A program made the translations under genes and the position numbers. From positions 7,130,001 to 7,194,000 of the forward strand of contig NZ_CP030047.1 in the NCBI RefSeq assembly GCF_015291625.1: a stretch of DNA of 64,000 bases, read 5' to 3'. The notes under the pieces were generated by a model, which was not told where the DNA came from, did no database searches, and was given only the letters and a program-made list of their open reading frames with translations. The stretch is from Bradyrhizobium sp. CCBAU 53421. Its GTDB lineage: Bacteria > Pseudomonadota > Alphaproteobacteria > Rhizobiales > Xanthobacteraceae. Below are positions 52,618 through 61,300 of this stretch, piece by piece. Every line of letters starts with the position of its first letter. Positions within the stretch are counted from its first letter, which is position 1.

Positions 52618-53103
52618 TCATCCCTCACCGCGCACCATCGTGTAGAAATCAACCCGCGTCGCCGCGGTCTCGGCGGCCTTGCGGGCGCGTTCGGCATTCA
52701 TGGCAAGGCGCAGCGGCGCGATCACCTTGGCTTCCACCTCGCCGGACAATTCCGCCGATTGCACCATGGCGTCGCACAGCGCGATCATCTGCGCCTTCTG
52801 CGCGTCGCGGCCGAGCGTGTAGCCGAAGCCGACCTCGCCGGTCGCAAGCCGCACCGCTGCGCGCGACACCGTCGCCTCGCCGAGGTTGAACGGCGCACCG
52901 TCGCCGCCGATCCGCCCGCGCATCATCACGAGGCCGTTCTCCGGCTCGCGCAGGTTCTCGTGCTTCGGTACCAAGATCGCTGCGAGCCTGCCCGCGATGT
53001 CGGCGGCGGCGGAGTGCGCCAGCACGGTCATCGCGGCCTTGCGCTGGGCCTGCTTGCTGTCTGGTCCGGTCGAACTGATGGTCGAACTGGTCGTCGAACT
53101 CAT
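52618..53103 (-). CDS. phnG: C-P lyase core subunit PhnG
   Basis: A 161-residue protein, the first gene of the leftward C-P lyase operon. Conserved features are RGRIGGDGAPFNLGEATVSR and LATGEVGFGYTLGRDAQKAQ, which form the core-contact strand and loop. The N-terminal 25 residues are rich in Ser and Thr and not conserved. The ATG at 53103 is chosen; an upstream ATG at 53145 lies inside the probable PhnF operator, which makes it unlikely. Control is predicted by a Pho box and by PhnF from the gap it shares with phnF. Confidence 0.93.
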   Translation of the reverse strand: MSSTTSSTISSTGPDSKQAQRKAAMTVLAHSAAADIAGRLAAILVPKHENLREPENGLVMMRGRIGGDGAPFNLGEATVSRAAVRLATGEVGFGYTLGRDAQKAQMIALCDAMVQSAELSGEVEAKVIAPLRLAMNAERARKAAETAATRVDFYTMVRGEG

Positions 53104-53120
53104 GGGCAACCTTGCTTGCA

Positions 53121-53150
53121 TCAAGTTGTCTATGATAATAGACAACTTGA
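53121..53150. promoter_or_regulatory. Candidate PhnF operator
   Basis: Near-perfect 30-bp palindrome with 13-bp arms tcaagttgtctat and atagacaacttga around gata, between divergent phnG and phnF. It overlaps the predicted phnG -10 (TATCAA read on the minus strand at 53148-53153), as expected for a GntR-family repressor site. Confidence 0.75.
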
Positions 53151-53162
53151 TAGCCGAGCGCC

Positions 53163-53180
53163 ATGACTGTTTCGTGACAA
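53163..53180 (-). promoter_or_regulatory. Candidate Pho box of phnG
   Basis: On the minus strand TTGTCAC, GAAA, CAGTCAT: two 7-mers with a 4-bp spacer, the layout of PhoB half-sites. A possible -10 TATCAA begins ten bases downstream. Confidence 0.65.
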
Positions 53181-53207
53181 ACCGAAGATTTCTGGTATCA
53201 CCGCGCC

Positions 53208-53933
53208 ATGAGCATGCAGGAAAGTTCCGGCGTCGCCTTGTGGCGGCAGGTCGCCGACGGCATCGAGCGCGGCATCGCTGACGGCCGCTTTGCCGCAGGC
53301 GAAAAGCTGCCCGGCGAGATGGAGATCGCCGAGACTTACCGGGTCAATCGCCACACCGTGCGGCGCGCGCTCGCCGCACTCGCCGAGCGCGGTCTGGTGC
53401 GCGCCGAGCGCGGCAGCGGCACCTATGTCGAAGCCCAGCGCCTTGCCTATCCGCTGCGCTCACGCACGCGATTCTCGGAGATCGTCGGCGCCGGCGGCCA
53501 CGAACCGCGCGGCCAGCTGATCGATGCCGGCAGCGACGTCGCCAACCGCGAGATCGCGCGCGAGCTCGGGCTGAAGATCGGCGCGCCGCTGATCCGGATC
53601 GAAGCGGTGCGGCTCGCCGACCGGACGCCGATCTGCGTCTCCACCACCTGGCTGTCGGCCGAGCGGTTTCCCGATGCCGGCAGCGTGTTCGCCGACGTTC
53701 GCTCGATGACGAAGCTGCTCGGGCACTACGGCGTGAAGGACTACCACCGCGCCTCGACCCGGATCACTGCGGCGATCGTCGACGCCACCGACGCCGCACG
53801 GCTCGATCTGCCGCTGGGGCGGCCGGTGCTGGTGGTCGACGCCACCGACGTCGACATGCTGGACCAGCCGTTGGTAACCAAGCGCTCGCGCTTCGCCGCC
53901 GAGCGCGTGGAGTTTCTGGTCGAGAACGGCTGA
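53208..53933 (+). CDS. phnF: PhnF, GntR/UTRA-family regulator of phosphonate genes
   Basis: A 241-residue repressor. The N-terminal winged helix of the GntR type (about residues 12-75) contains GEMEIAETYRVNRHTVRRAL. The C-terminal UTRA ligand domain covers about 95-235 and ends with the usual strand ALVTK/SRFAAERVEFLVE-like pattern (VTKRSRFAAERVEFLVEN). It is divergent from phnG, with a 30-bp palindrome in the gap. It would sense a phosphonate intermediate or related sugar phosphate; the ligand is not known. A start at the next ATG, two codons in, is equally possible. Confidence 0.93.
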   Translation: MSMQESSGVALWRQVADGIERGIADGRFAAGEKLPGEMEIAETYRVNRHTVRRALAALAERGLVRAERGSGTYVEAQRLAYPLRSRTRFSEIVGAGGHEPRGQLIDAGSDVANREIARELGLKIGAPLIRIEAVRLADRTPICVSTTWLSAERFPDAGSVFADVRSMTKLLGHYGVKDYHRASTRITAAIVDATDAARLDLPLGRPVLVVDATDVDMLDQPLVTKRSRFAAERVEFLVENG

Positions 53934-54006
53934 CGATCCCCACTGCAATCCGAACGCGAAGATCAAGCAGTCGTCGCACGCCCGCGACATTACCCGCGCG
54001 CGCCAA

Positions 54007-55461
54007 CTAAAAGGATCCGAGTACCGAGCCCAGAGCGATAACGATGGCCAAGGCGATGATCGGCCCAACGATATTGGCCATCACCATGTCAAAGTAGCTC
54101 TTGCGATGAGTCGATCCGCAGACCGCGAGCAACGTCACGACGGCGCCGTTGTGCGGCAGGCTGTCGAGGGTGCCTGAGCCGATCACGGCAACCCGATGCA
54201 TGAGCGCCGGGTCGATATGGGCGGTCTGCGCAATTTGCAGGTAAGTGTCGCCAAGGGCATCGAGCGCAATGGTCAATCCGCCGGAAGCCGAGCCGGTCAA
54301 AGCGGCAAGGACGTTTGTCGCGACGGCGAGAGAAACGAGTGGACCGCCGGAGATCGACAGCATCCAATCGCGCACCAACGCAAAGCCCGGCAGCGCGGCG
54401 ACGACGGCTCCAAAGCCGACCAGGCTTGCCACGCTGAAGATGGGCAGCACCGAGGCGTTGGCGCCGGCATCCATGCTCGCCCTCAGATCCGTGAGACGGG
54501 CTCGATTGAGCGCGATGAGCGTTGCCGTGGCGGCGGCGAGAGCAACTGCGACCGACCACACCCCGGCAACGCCGGCAAGGGATGTCCCGCCCCAGCGCTC
54601 CTGCGCGAGGAACGAGAAATCGAGCCGTGGCAGGATCAGGAGCGACATCAGCAGGTTCACGCCCACGACCACGAGAAGGGGGATGATCGCCGTGCCGATC
54701 GGTGGCGGCACGTTGCCGCGCTTGCCGTGCGCTATTTCGGCCGGGTCGAACTCGTGGGACGATGTCGCGCGCTCGCGGATGAATTGATCGTCAGCGACCG
54801 CTCCGTTGACGAGTTCTGCGTCTCCGCCATAGCCTTCACCGGTCTTGCGTGCCGATCCCTCGGCGCGGCGGAGCCACCAGAGCCCGAATGCGAGCATGAT
54901 CGCCGCAGCGACGATGCCCAGTCCGGGCGCGGCAAACGGCGTGGTCCCGAAGAACGGCATCGGAATCGTATTTTGAATCGCGGGCGTTCCGGGCATTGCC
55001 GACATCGTGAATGTGGAGGTGCCCAAAGCGATGGTGGCCGGCATGAGCCGCTGCGGGATGTTCGCGACGCGAAACATTTCCCGTGCCATCGGCGCCAAAA
55101 CGAAAAAGGCGACGAAAAGGCTTACCCCGCCGTAGGTGACGATCGCGCCGGCAAGCACCACGGCAAGGATCGCGCGACGCGCCCCGAGCTTGGTGCTCAT
55201 GAAATGGGCGATGGCGTGGACCGATCCGCTGTCGTCCATCAGCTTGCCGAACAGCGCACCGAGCAGAAATACTGGGAAGAATTGCGCGATGAACTGCGCA
55301 GCGCCGCCCATGAAAGTTTGCGTCCAATGGGCAAGCAAGGGCTCTTCGGCGAAAGCTGCAGCGACGATCGCGGCAGCCGGCGCCAGCAGGAGCACGCTCC
55401 ATCCGCGGAACGAGAGCCAGATGAGCAGGCCAAGGGCAACCAGGATTCCGACGAGGCCCAT
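54007..55461 (-). CDS. GntP-family permease
   Basis: A 484-residue membrane protein with about 12-14 helices, of the gluconate:proton symporter (GntP) type. The N-terminal MGLVGILVALGLLIWLSFRG is the typical start. The helix with IVTYGGVSLFVAFFVLAPMA and the segment ATIALGTSTFTMSAMPGTPA are characteristic loops. The C-terminal SGSASGGLTIALDAL is another conserved stretch. Substrate could be gluconate or another organic acid. The ATG at 55461 leaves four bases after the patatin gene, so the two genes form an operon. They lie inside the phn island but have no evident phosphonate role. Confidence 0.85.
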   Translation of the reverse strand: MGLVGILVALGLLIWLSFRGWSVLLLAPAAAIVAAAFAEEPLLAHWTQTFMGGAAQFIAQFFPVFLLGALFGKLMDDSGSVHAIAHFMSTKLGARRAILAVVLAGAIVTYGGVSLFVAFFVLAPMAREMFRVANIPQRLMPATIALGTSTFTMSAMPGTPAIQNTIPMPFFGTTPFAAPGLGIVAAAIMLAFGLWWLRRAEGSARKTGEGYGGDAELVNGAVADDQFIRERATSSHEFDPAEIAHGKRGNVPPPIGTAIIPLLVVVGVNLLMSLLILPRLDFSFLAQERWGGTSLAGVAGVWSVAVALAAATATLIALNRARLTDLRASMDAGANASVLPIFSVASLVGFGAVVAALPGFALVRDWMLSISGGPLVSLAVATNVLAALTGSASGGLTIALDALGDTYLQIAQTAHIDPALMHRVAVIGSGTLDSLPHNGAVVTLLAVCGSTHRKSYFDMVMANIVGPIIALAIVIALGSVLGSF

Positions 55462-55465
55462 GGCG

Positions 55466-56518
55466 TCAAGCCTGCCGCAAGAGCAGATCCAAATCCATCG
55501 AGGAGCGCCTGCCGATGTTCTGGTCGTTCGCAGCGAGAAATGCTTCCGCCGCACGGCGGCCTTCGTCGCGCAGCATACAGAGAAAATCCCACTCGGCATT
55601 GAGCTTTGACGATCCGCCGAGCTCGGCCAGAACCTTGCTCGCGATAAGATGAATGCGCATCTCGGCCCATTTGCGCCCCTCGGAGCTCCCGGCGTCCGCG
55701 ACCTGCCGCAGCAGCGCGATCATGCGCAACTCCTTGAGCAGCGTGGCGTTGAACGCAACCTCGTTCAACCGATCGAGGATCTCGCGCGCGGAGCGCGGTG
55801 TCCCGGGTCGCTCGACCGGGTTGACCGCGACGAGAAGCGTGTCATGCGAGTCACACTCGCGTACGAGCGGCGTGATCGTCGGGTTCCCGGAGTAGCCGCC
55901 ATCCCAATATGGCTCGCCATCGATCTCTATCGCGCGGAACAGGGTCGGCAAGCAGGCGGAAGCGAGCAGAACGTCGGGTGTAAGCTCGGCGTTGCGAAAC
56001 ACACGCCCGCGGCCGGTATGAACGTTGGTCGCCGTCACGAACAAGCGGATCGGGGAGTTCGCGATCTGTCGAAAATCGACCGACTCGGCGAGGACCTGAT
56101 GCAAAGGGTTTGTGCCGGCAAAATTCAGGTCGTACGGCGAGAACACGCGGCTCGCCAGATCGAAGGCGAGATAGAAGGGCGACGTATCAAGGGTCCAGCG
56201 ACCGAGGATGACGTCCAGCGGGCTTCGCCGAATGGGACTGAACCGCGCTGAGTCAGCGACCCGCCGCCAGAAGGCCTCCAATGCAGACTTGGCGCCGGCC
56301 CGGCCGTTGGTCATAAAACCGCCCGCCAGCACGATGGCGTTCATCGCGCCGGCCGACGTGCCCGATATCGCCTCGATGCGTAGCCACGGCTCATCCATGA
56401 GCCGATCGAGCACCCCCCAGGTAAAAGCGCCGTGCGATCCACCACCCTGCAGCGCGAGATCGACCAGCACGGCATCGCGCGCTTGGCCCGCGCGTGCTTG
56501 CGGCTCGTTCAAGGACAT
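55466..56518 (-). CDS. Patatin-like phospholipase
   Basis: A 350-residue serine hydrolase of the patatin family acting on lipid acyl esters. The oxyanion motif is LQGGGSHGAF near residue 24, the nucleophile elbow GTSAGAMNA carries the catalytic serine near 55, and the catalytic aspartate is in YWDGGYSGNP near 200. No signal peptide is seen. The ATG at 56518 is used because it starts the conserved region closely; a start nine codons upstream is possible. It is transcribed with the GntP gene (four-base gap). In context it belongs to the insert that separates the two phn blocks. Confidence 0.88.
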   Translation of the reverse strand: MSLNEPQARAGQARDAVLVDLALQGGGSHGAFTWGVLDRLMDEPWLRIEAISGTSAGAMNAIVLAGGFMTNGRAGAKSALEAFWRRVADSARFSPIRRSPLDVILGRWTLDTSPFYLAFDLASRVFSPYDLNFAGTNPLHQVLAESVDFRQIANSPIRLFVTATNVHTGRGRVFRNAELTPDVLLASACLPTLFRAIEIDGEPYWDGGYSGNPTITPLVRECDSHDTLLVAVNPVERPGTPRSAREILDRLNEVAFNATLLKELRMIALLRQVADAGSSEGRKWAEMRIHLIASKVLAELGGSSKLNAEWDFLCMLRDEGRRAAEAFLAANDQNIGRRSSMDLDLLLRQA

Positions 56519-56578
56519 GGCGGGCTCCGACTCGCGTGCGGCCACGTCGCGGCCGGCGAACGACAGACAAAGGCGCCA

Positions 56579-56953
56579 TCAGCTCCTGCCGGGGAGCGGT
56601 TGCGGGAGTGGTCGCGGACGCTCGATTCCCGGCCGACCAGGTCTCGGAGGCCGAGTGACCGGGCGGTGGCCCGGCCGTCGCCATCCGTGCCATCCCGCCG
56701 GACCACCCCAGCCCATTCCGCGCCTCGAAGCAAAGCCACACCGATACCAGCCGCCACCGCGCCATCCCCTATTGTACCAGCAATAGCGATGGCCCCTCCA
56801 GGTGAACTGGACAGTTTCCGCGAGACGAAGCTCGTCGGCGGCCTGACGCACGCCCAGCGGCGCCATAAGGCCGGCTTGCGAGCGACCGCTGGTCGCCGTA
56901 ATCCCTGCCGAAGCAATCCCAAGTGCGAGCCCCCATAGAAGCAATCTTCGCAT
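56579..56953 (-). CDS. Small secreted Trp/Gly/Arg-rich protein
   Basis: A 124-residue protein with a signal peptide (LLLWGLALGIASAGITATS). The mature region has HRYCWYNRGWRGGGWYRCGF, then GWGGPAGWHGW, with two cysteines and many aromatic residues, and a Pro/Arg-rich tail. This pattern is familiar from Bradyrhizobium-type hypothetical secreted proteins, but no function is known. The open frame reaches beyond a plausible cell-wall-related role; nothing supports a specific one. It lies 60 bp upstream of the patatin gene on the same strand. Confidence 0.65.
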   Translation of the reverse strand: MRRLLLWGLALGIASAGITATSGRSQAGLMAPLGVRQAADELRLAETVQFTWRGHRYCWYNRGWRGGGWYRCGFASRRGMGWGGPAGWHGWRRPGHRPVTRPPRPGRPGIERPRPLPQPLPGRS

Positions 56954-57186
56954 GATTTTCTCCCGGCTTTTGATAGCGCGGAAGAGAGCCGGCTGAGCGG
57001 CCGCGGAGCCACATGGCTGCAGCCGGCCTCCTTCGCGGGCGATCCCGCCCAGGGACCGATGCCGTTGCGCACCGATCCCTACGCAAAACTGTAGCGCATT
57101 CGGCTGCCACAGTGACTGCCGTGACAGCGCAGCTACTGCCGTTCCCGGCGATGCTTTGACGCTGGCGCCAGGCTTTGCCTCACTCC

Positions 57187-57687
57187 CTAGGCAGCCTTGG
57201 CCTGAGTTGCGGCTGCGAGCGTGTCGCGCAGGTGCTGCTCCTTCTTTTCATCTAGCGAGGTCGTCAGGACGATCCCTCCTGCATCCTTGATCGCATTGAG
57301 AACCTTGTCCGAGGTCATGGACTTGATCAGCAGGAACAGAACGGCATCTCCCGATTTCACCTTCGACGCGAGATCCTTCATGAACTGGTCTCTGATCCCG
57401 AAATCGGTCAGCGCACCGCTCAAAGCGCCTGCGCCGGCTCCGAGAGCCACGCCGAGAAGGGGATTCAGGAACACCATCCCCAACAGCAGTCCCCAGAAGC
57501 TGCCACTGGCGGCGCCGGTCATGGTGGTATTCACAAGCTGATTGAGCTTTACAGCGTCCCCGGTTTTGACTGCGATCACGGCATCGCTGATCGTGATCAG
57601 ATACTCGTTCTGAAGTTTGAGTATTTTCTGCCGAACTTCCTCTGCTTTGACTTCGGATGGGTACACGATCGCAACGAGATCTGACAT
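57187..57687 (-). CDS. DUF1269 family membrane protein
   Basis: A 166-residue protein of the DUF1269 type. The N-terminal MSDLVAIVYPSEVKAEEVRQ is the family start. A Gly/Ala-rich membrane hairpin spans about residues 62-105 (GSFWGLLLGMVFLNPLLG and ALGAGAGALSGALTDFG). The C-terminal segment (LASKVKSGDAVLFLLIKS) follows with a typical low-charge loop. The role is not established. The ATG at 57687 has agggag upstream. In the region around it base use is visibly less GC-rich than in the flanking phn genes. Confidence 0.82.
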   Translation of the reverse strand: MSDLVAIVYPSEVKAEEVRQKILKLQNEYLITISDAVIAVKTGDAVKLNQLVNTTMTGAASGSFWGLLLGMVFLNPLLGVALGAGAGALSGALTDFGIRDQFMKDLASKVKSGDAVLFLLIKSMTSDKVLNAIKDAGGIVLTTSLDEKKEQHLRDTLAAATQAKAA

Positions 57688-57689
57688 TG

Positions 57690-58032
57690 AACACTCCCTG
57701 ATGGCTCGAAGTGCTGCCCCTATTCCGCGCGTGATGCACGGCCGAAACTTAGCACAGACCCGAAAGTCTCTTGCCGCCCAATCATGCACGCAGCTTCACA
57801 ATCTCGAGATGTTTTTGGCGCTCGGTGCAATTGAGTAAACGGCATTGTCGCATGTGTCTCGAACAAGGACTCGCCGCAAGCCTGTCTGCCGCGCTCTTCT
57901 GAGTTCGATCCGTGCGACCAAAAAGCCGTCGCTTGATCCGCCGGATGACAAATCCTCATCCTGTGCTGACTTCAAGGGGCCGCTGCTTTAGCTTGATTGG
58001 TCCAATTGTCGGTGCACTGCGAAGAGAGCACG
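57690..58032. other. Gap with no gene seen, AT-richer than the flanks by eye
   Basis: This 343-bp stretch lies between the DUF1269 start and the Na/Pi cotransporter remnant. It should contain the DUF1269 promoter. No repeat, RNA gene or protein-coding signal was recognised. Confidence 0.4.
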
Positions 58033-58443
58033 ATGTCGACGGCGATTTCGGTCCTCGGTGGAGTTGGTCTGTTCCTGCTTGGCATGAGCGTCATGACCGC
58101 CGAATGTCGGAACCACGCGAACCGGCTGGCTCGTTGCGCTGATCGGCGTTCGCGTCTCCCTCACGGCCGCGGCACTCCCGATGATTTTCGTCGGCGCATT
58201 GATCAAACTGTTGGGCGGTGGCCGTGTATCCGCAGCGGGAGCAGTCCTTGCGGGGTTCGCGCTGGTGCTGTTCGCGCTGACGACCCTGCAGCAGACCACC
58301 GCAAGGTTACGCTCGCCTCAGTGGCGAGTGGAACGGCGACCGCGGACGAAGCAATCGCTCGCGTCGATGCCGTACGGCGCCTCGAAGCACTCGCGCATCA
58401 CGCCTGGCGCTCCGTCGCGCATCTTCTCGGTCGCAGCGCATAG
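58033..58443 (+). pseudogene. Decayed Na/Pi cotransporter family gene (deleted and frameshifted)
   Basis: Three fragments of a Na+/phosphate cotransporter-type protein lie in order but in two frames. The N-terminal piece (58033-58100) reads MSTAISVLGGVGLFLLGMSV. The middle piece, in another frame (58109-58310), reads TGWLVALIGVRVSLTAAALP and GALIKLLGGG. The C-terminal piece (58303-58443), back in the first frame, reads DEAIARVDAVRRLEALAHHA and ends at a TAG. Most of the transport core is missing, so no functional protein can result. The identity is from remembered family pattern. Confidence 0.7.
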
Positions 58444-58482
58444 CGCCGTAGAAACATCGAGGCGCCCCGCAAGTCGCCTAGG

Positions 58483-59331
58483 CTACACCACCGCCCTTTG
58501 ACCGATGATGGCAAAGCGCAACTTGCTCGAGATGAAGTCGATCGCGGCGACCGCGATCAGGATCATCAGGATCAGGAACGACACCTTCTGCCATTCCAAG
58601 ACCCGGATCTGCTCGGCGAGTTGCAGCCCGATGCCGCCGGCGCCCACGATGCCTATGATGGTGGCCGAACGCGTGTTCGATTCTATGAAATAGAGCACCT
58701 GTCCGGCGATCACCGGCAGCACCTGCGGCAAGAGGCCGAAGCGGATTTCATGCAGCGCATTGCCGCCGGAGGCGCGGATACCCTCGACCTGCTTGCGATC
58801 CGCCGCCTCGATCGCCTCGGAGAACAGCTTTCCGAACGCGCCGAAGTCGGAGACCATGATCGCCAGCACGCCGGCGAACGGGCCGAGGCCGACGACGTTG
58901 ATCCAGACCAGCGCCCAGATCAGCGTGTCGACGCCGCGGATCGAATCCAGGAAGCGGCGCACCGGAAAACGGATCAGGTTCGAGGGAATGATGTTGCGCG
59001 CCGCCAGGAGGCTGACCGGCAGCGCCAGCACCGCCGCGAGCGTGGTGCCGAGCAGCGCGATCGACAGCGTCTCGCCCAGCGCCTGCATGTAGAGCGGGAA
59101 CGACGAGCCCGGGTTCGGCGGGATCATCATCATGGTGATCCAGCCGAGCTGGCTCATGCCCGTGATCAGCTTGGTCGCCGAGAAATCGAGATCGACAAGG
59201 CCGTAGACGAAGATCGCGAGCGCCGCCGCGATCATCGCCGGTAGCGCCAGGCGGGCCGACGCCGGACGGTCGAACACGCCGGGATATTTCGCGCGCAGTT
59301 CCGTGGTGTCCGGCCTCGGCATCTGGCTCAT
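58483..59331 (-). CDS. phnE: Phosphonate ABC transporter permease PhnE (second copy)
   Basis: A 282-residue inner-membrane permease with about six helices and the EAA-type loop region ASGGNALHEIRFGLLPQVLP at about residues 190-210, which contacts the PhnC ATPase. FIESNTRSATIIGIVGAGGI is the typical downstream segment. It overlaps the end of the first phnE by four bases, so the two permeases probably form a heterodimer. It is the last gene of the leftward importer operon. Confidence 0.93.
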   Translation of the reverse strand: MSQMPRPDTTELRAKYPGVFDRPASARLALPAMIAAALAIFVYGLVDLDFSATKLITGMSQLGWITMMMIPPNPGSSFPLYMQALGETLSIALLGTTLAAVLALPVSLLAARNIIPSNLIRFPVRRFLDSIRGVDTLIWALVWINVVGLGPFAGVLAIMVSDFGAFGKLFSEAIEAADRKQVEGIRASGGNALHEIRFGLLPQVLPVIAGQVLYFIESNTRSATIIGIVGAGGIGLQLAEQIRVLEWQKVSFLILMILIAVAAIDFISSKLRFAIIGQRAVV

Positions 59332-60212
59332 CGGCGGGTCTCCTTGCCGAACAGCCGGCCGCGCAGCCAGCCGGTCGAGATGTCGATGATGAAGACGGTG
59401 ACGATGATGGTGACGAGGATGGCGCTGACGTCGGAATAATAGAACTTGCGGATCGCGACCACGAGCTCCTGGCCGATGCCGCCGGCGCCGACAAAGCCCA
59501 TCACCGACGCCTCGCGGACATTGATCTCGAAGCGCAGCAGCGCGTAGCTAGCGTAGCCTGCCGAGACCTGCGGCAGGATCGCAAAGCGCATGCAGGACAG
59601 CCAGCTCGCGCCGGTGGAGCGGATGCCCTCGACCGGCTTCATGTCGGCATTCTCGACGATCTCGGCGAACAGCTTGCCGAGCGCCCCGGTGGTGTGGATC
59701 GCGATCGCCAGCACGCCGGCCATCGGGCCGAGGCCGAACGCGATCACGAAGATCAGCGCGAACACGATGCCGGGCACGGTGCGGGCGAATTCCAAGAGGC
59801 GACGGACGATGAAGCGCACCCACGGTCCCGGCGAGGTGTTCTGGGCGGCGAAGAAATTCAGCGCGAACGCAAACACGGCACCGGTCAGCGTGCCGACATA
59901 GCTGATGAGGATCGTCTCGCCGAGCATCTTCAGCCACTTGTGCCACCCCCAGAACCATTCGGCGGGATCGGTCCAGACCCGCGCGCCGGAATCCAGCGTC
60001 AGGATGCGGTCGAAATAGCTGACGAAGTTGCCGAAATAGCTGAACAGCGTGCGCAGGTTCACTTCGGCGCCGAAGGCTGCGACCATCAGGACCGCGCAGA
60101 ACGCCGCGGTGGCCAGCGCGGCCTTCAGCCGCTTGCGCGCAACCGCCTTGCGGTACGTGTCTTCCAGCGCCGCCAATTGCTGGGCCGGAAGAATGGATAC
60201 GGCCGTTGCCAT
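59328..60212 (-). CDS. phnE: Phosphonate ABC transporter permease PhnE (first copy)
   Basis: A 294-residue permease. The helices resemble those of the second copy; the EAA loop is STGASWLSCMRFAILPQVSA near residue 210, and the following EINVREASVMGFVGAGGIGQ is conserved. An N-terminal helix preceded by KRLKAALATAAFCAVLMVA is longer than in the other copy. It lies 79 bp downstream of phnD and overlaps the second phnE by four bases. Two different permease subunits in one transporter are common in rhizobial phn loci. Confidence 0.93.
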   Translation of the reverse strand: MATAVSILPAQQLAALEDTYRKAVARKRLKAALATAAFCAVLMVAAFGAEVNLRTLFSYFGNFVSYFDRILTLDSGARVWTDPAEWFWGWHKWLKMLGETILISYVGTLTGAVFAFALNFFAAQNTSPGPWVRFIVRRLLEFARTVPGIVFALIFVIAFGLGPMAGVLAIAIHTTGALGKLFAEIVENADMKPVEGIRSTGASWLSCMRFAILPQVSAGYASYALLRFEINVREASVMGFVGAGGIGQELVVAIRKFYYSDVSAILVTIIVTVFIIDISTGWLRGRLFGKETRR

Positions 60213-60291
60213 CGTTCTGTCAGTCGAGCCTGGGGTTAAACGGAAAGAGCCGGGTTTGGAAAACCCGGCTCCGCACGTCTCCGTGGTGCGA

Positions 60292-61224
60292 TCAGCTCGC
60301 CTTCTTGCGCAAACCGTCGACGAACTTGATCAACTCGATGGTGCCGTCCCAATCCTTGGTGGTGGCGGGATGGAAGCCCTTCTTCTGGCCGTCGGAGAGA
60401 CGGTCGAAAGCCGCCTTGTCCTTGGTCGGAGCTTCGAAGAAGGCCTTTGCGATCGCAGCCTTCAGGTCCTCCGGAAGATCGGTGTTGTACGCATAGGGAC
60501 CGTTGATGATCAGCGCCGACTTGTGGATGATGCGGAAATCATCCTTCTTCATCGCCGAGCCGTCGGCATTCTTCAGCATGCCTTTGGTCAGCATCTGGGC
60601 GAGCGTGGAATCGTCCTCGTTGGTCCACTGGTTGGCGGCCACATCGACCGTTCCCTGCGACAGCGCCAGGACGGCGTTCTCGTGGCTGCCGGTGAACACG
60701 ACCTTGCCGAAATAACCTTCGGCGTTCGCGATGCCCATCTTGTTGAGCTCGAAGCGCGGCACGTTGTTGCCGGACGTCGAGTTCGGATCGACCAGGCCGA
60801 GGTTCTTGCCCTTCAGGTCCTCGATCGTCTTGTACGGGCTCGATGCCTTGACGAAGAACACCGAGTAATAGCCGGTCGAACCGTCGGCGTTGATGTCGTT
60901 GGCGAACGCGTCGGTCTTGACGCCGGTCAAGCGCGCGCGAGAGAACGAGGCCGAGCCGTAGCTGGCGATCTGGATGTTGCCGGCGCGCTGACCTTCGATG
61001 ACGGCGGCGTAGTCGTTGGCAATGCGCAGCGTGACCTTCACGCCCAGCTCCTTCGACAGGTACGCCACGAACGGCGTCCAGCGCTCGGTGACGCCGGAGG
61101 CGTTCTCGGCCGGCACCACCGCGAAGGTGAGCTCCGGATATTTTGCCTTCCAGTCCTGTGCGGACGCCGAACCGGCGAATGCCAGCGCGGCAGCGCCGGC
61201 CAGAACGATGCGACGAGTGATCAT
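60292..61224 (-). CDS. phnD: Phosphonate ABC transporter substrate-binding protein PhnD
   Basis: A 310-residue periplasmic binding protein with a signal peptide (RRIVLAGAAALAFAGSASAQ). The ligand core includes NIQIASYGSASFSRARL near residue 85, VDPNSTSGNNVPRFELNK near residue 150, and SHENAVLALSQGTVDVAANQ near 190. These are the usual phosphonate-pocket segments. The ATG at 61224 starts the signal sequence; the open frame before it is not conserved. It follows phnC by 76 bp in the same direction and delivers phosphonates or related compounds to PhnE. Confidence 0.94.
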   Translation of the reverse strand: MITRRIVLAGAAALAFAGSASAQDWKAKYPELTFAVVPAENASGVTERWTPFVAYLSKELGVKVTLRIANDYAAVIEGQRAGNIQIASYGSASFSRARLTGVKTDAFANDINADGSTGYYSVFFVKASSPYKTIEDLKGKNLGLVDPNSTSGNNVPRFELNKMGIANAEGYFGKVVFTGSHENAVLALSQGTVDVAANQWTNEDDSTLAQMLTKGMLKNADGSAMKKDDFRIIHKSALIINGPYAYNTDLPEDLKAAIAKAFFEAPTKDKAAFDRLSDGQKKGFHPATTKDWDGTIELIKFVDGLRKKAS

Positions 61225-61300
61225 GACTACCCCTCTTTTGTGGTTACACCTGTTGGCCGGGCAAGACGCCCGGCCTCGCAGATTGAAAAATGCGCGCGGC

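Noticed and set aside
50466..52889. An 807-codon open frame on the plus strand
   Set aside because: Antisense to phnG, H, I and J, which are overlapping genes with strong motifs; the product is Arg-rich and has no domain.
53104..53145. Upstream ATG start of phnG at 53145
   Set aside because: The extra residues would be encoded by the palindrome that best explains PhnF control, and the start at 53103 gives the normal PhnG length.
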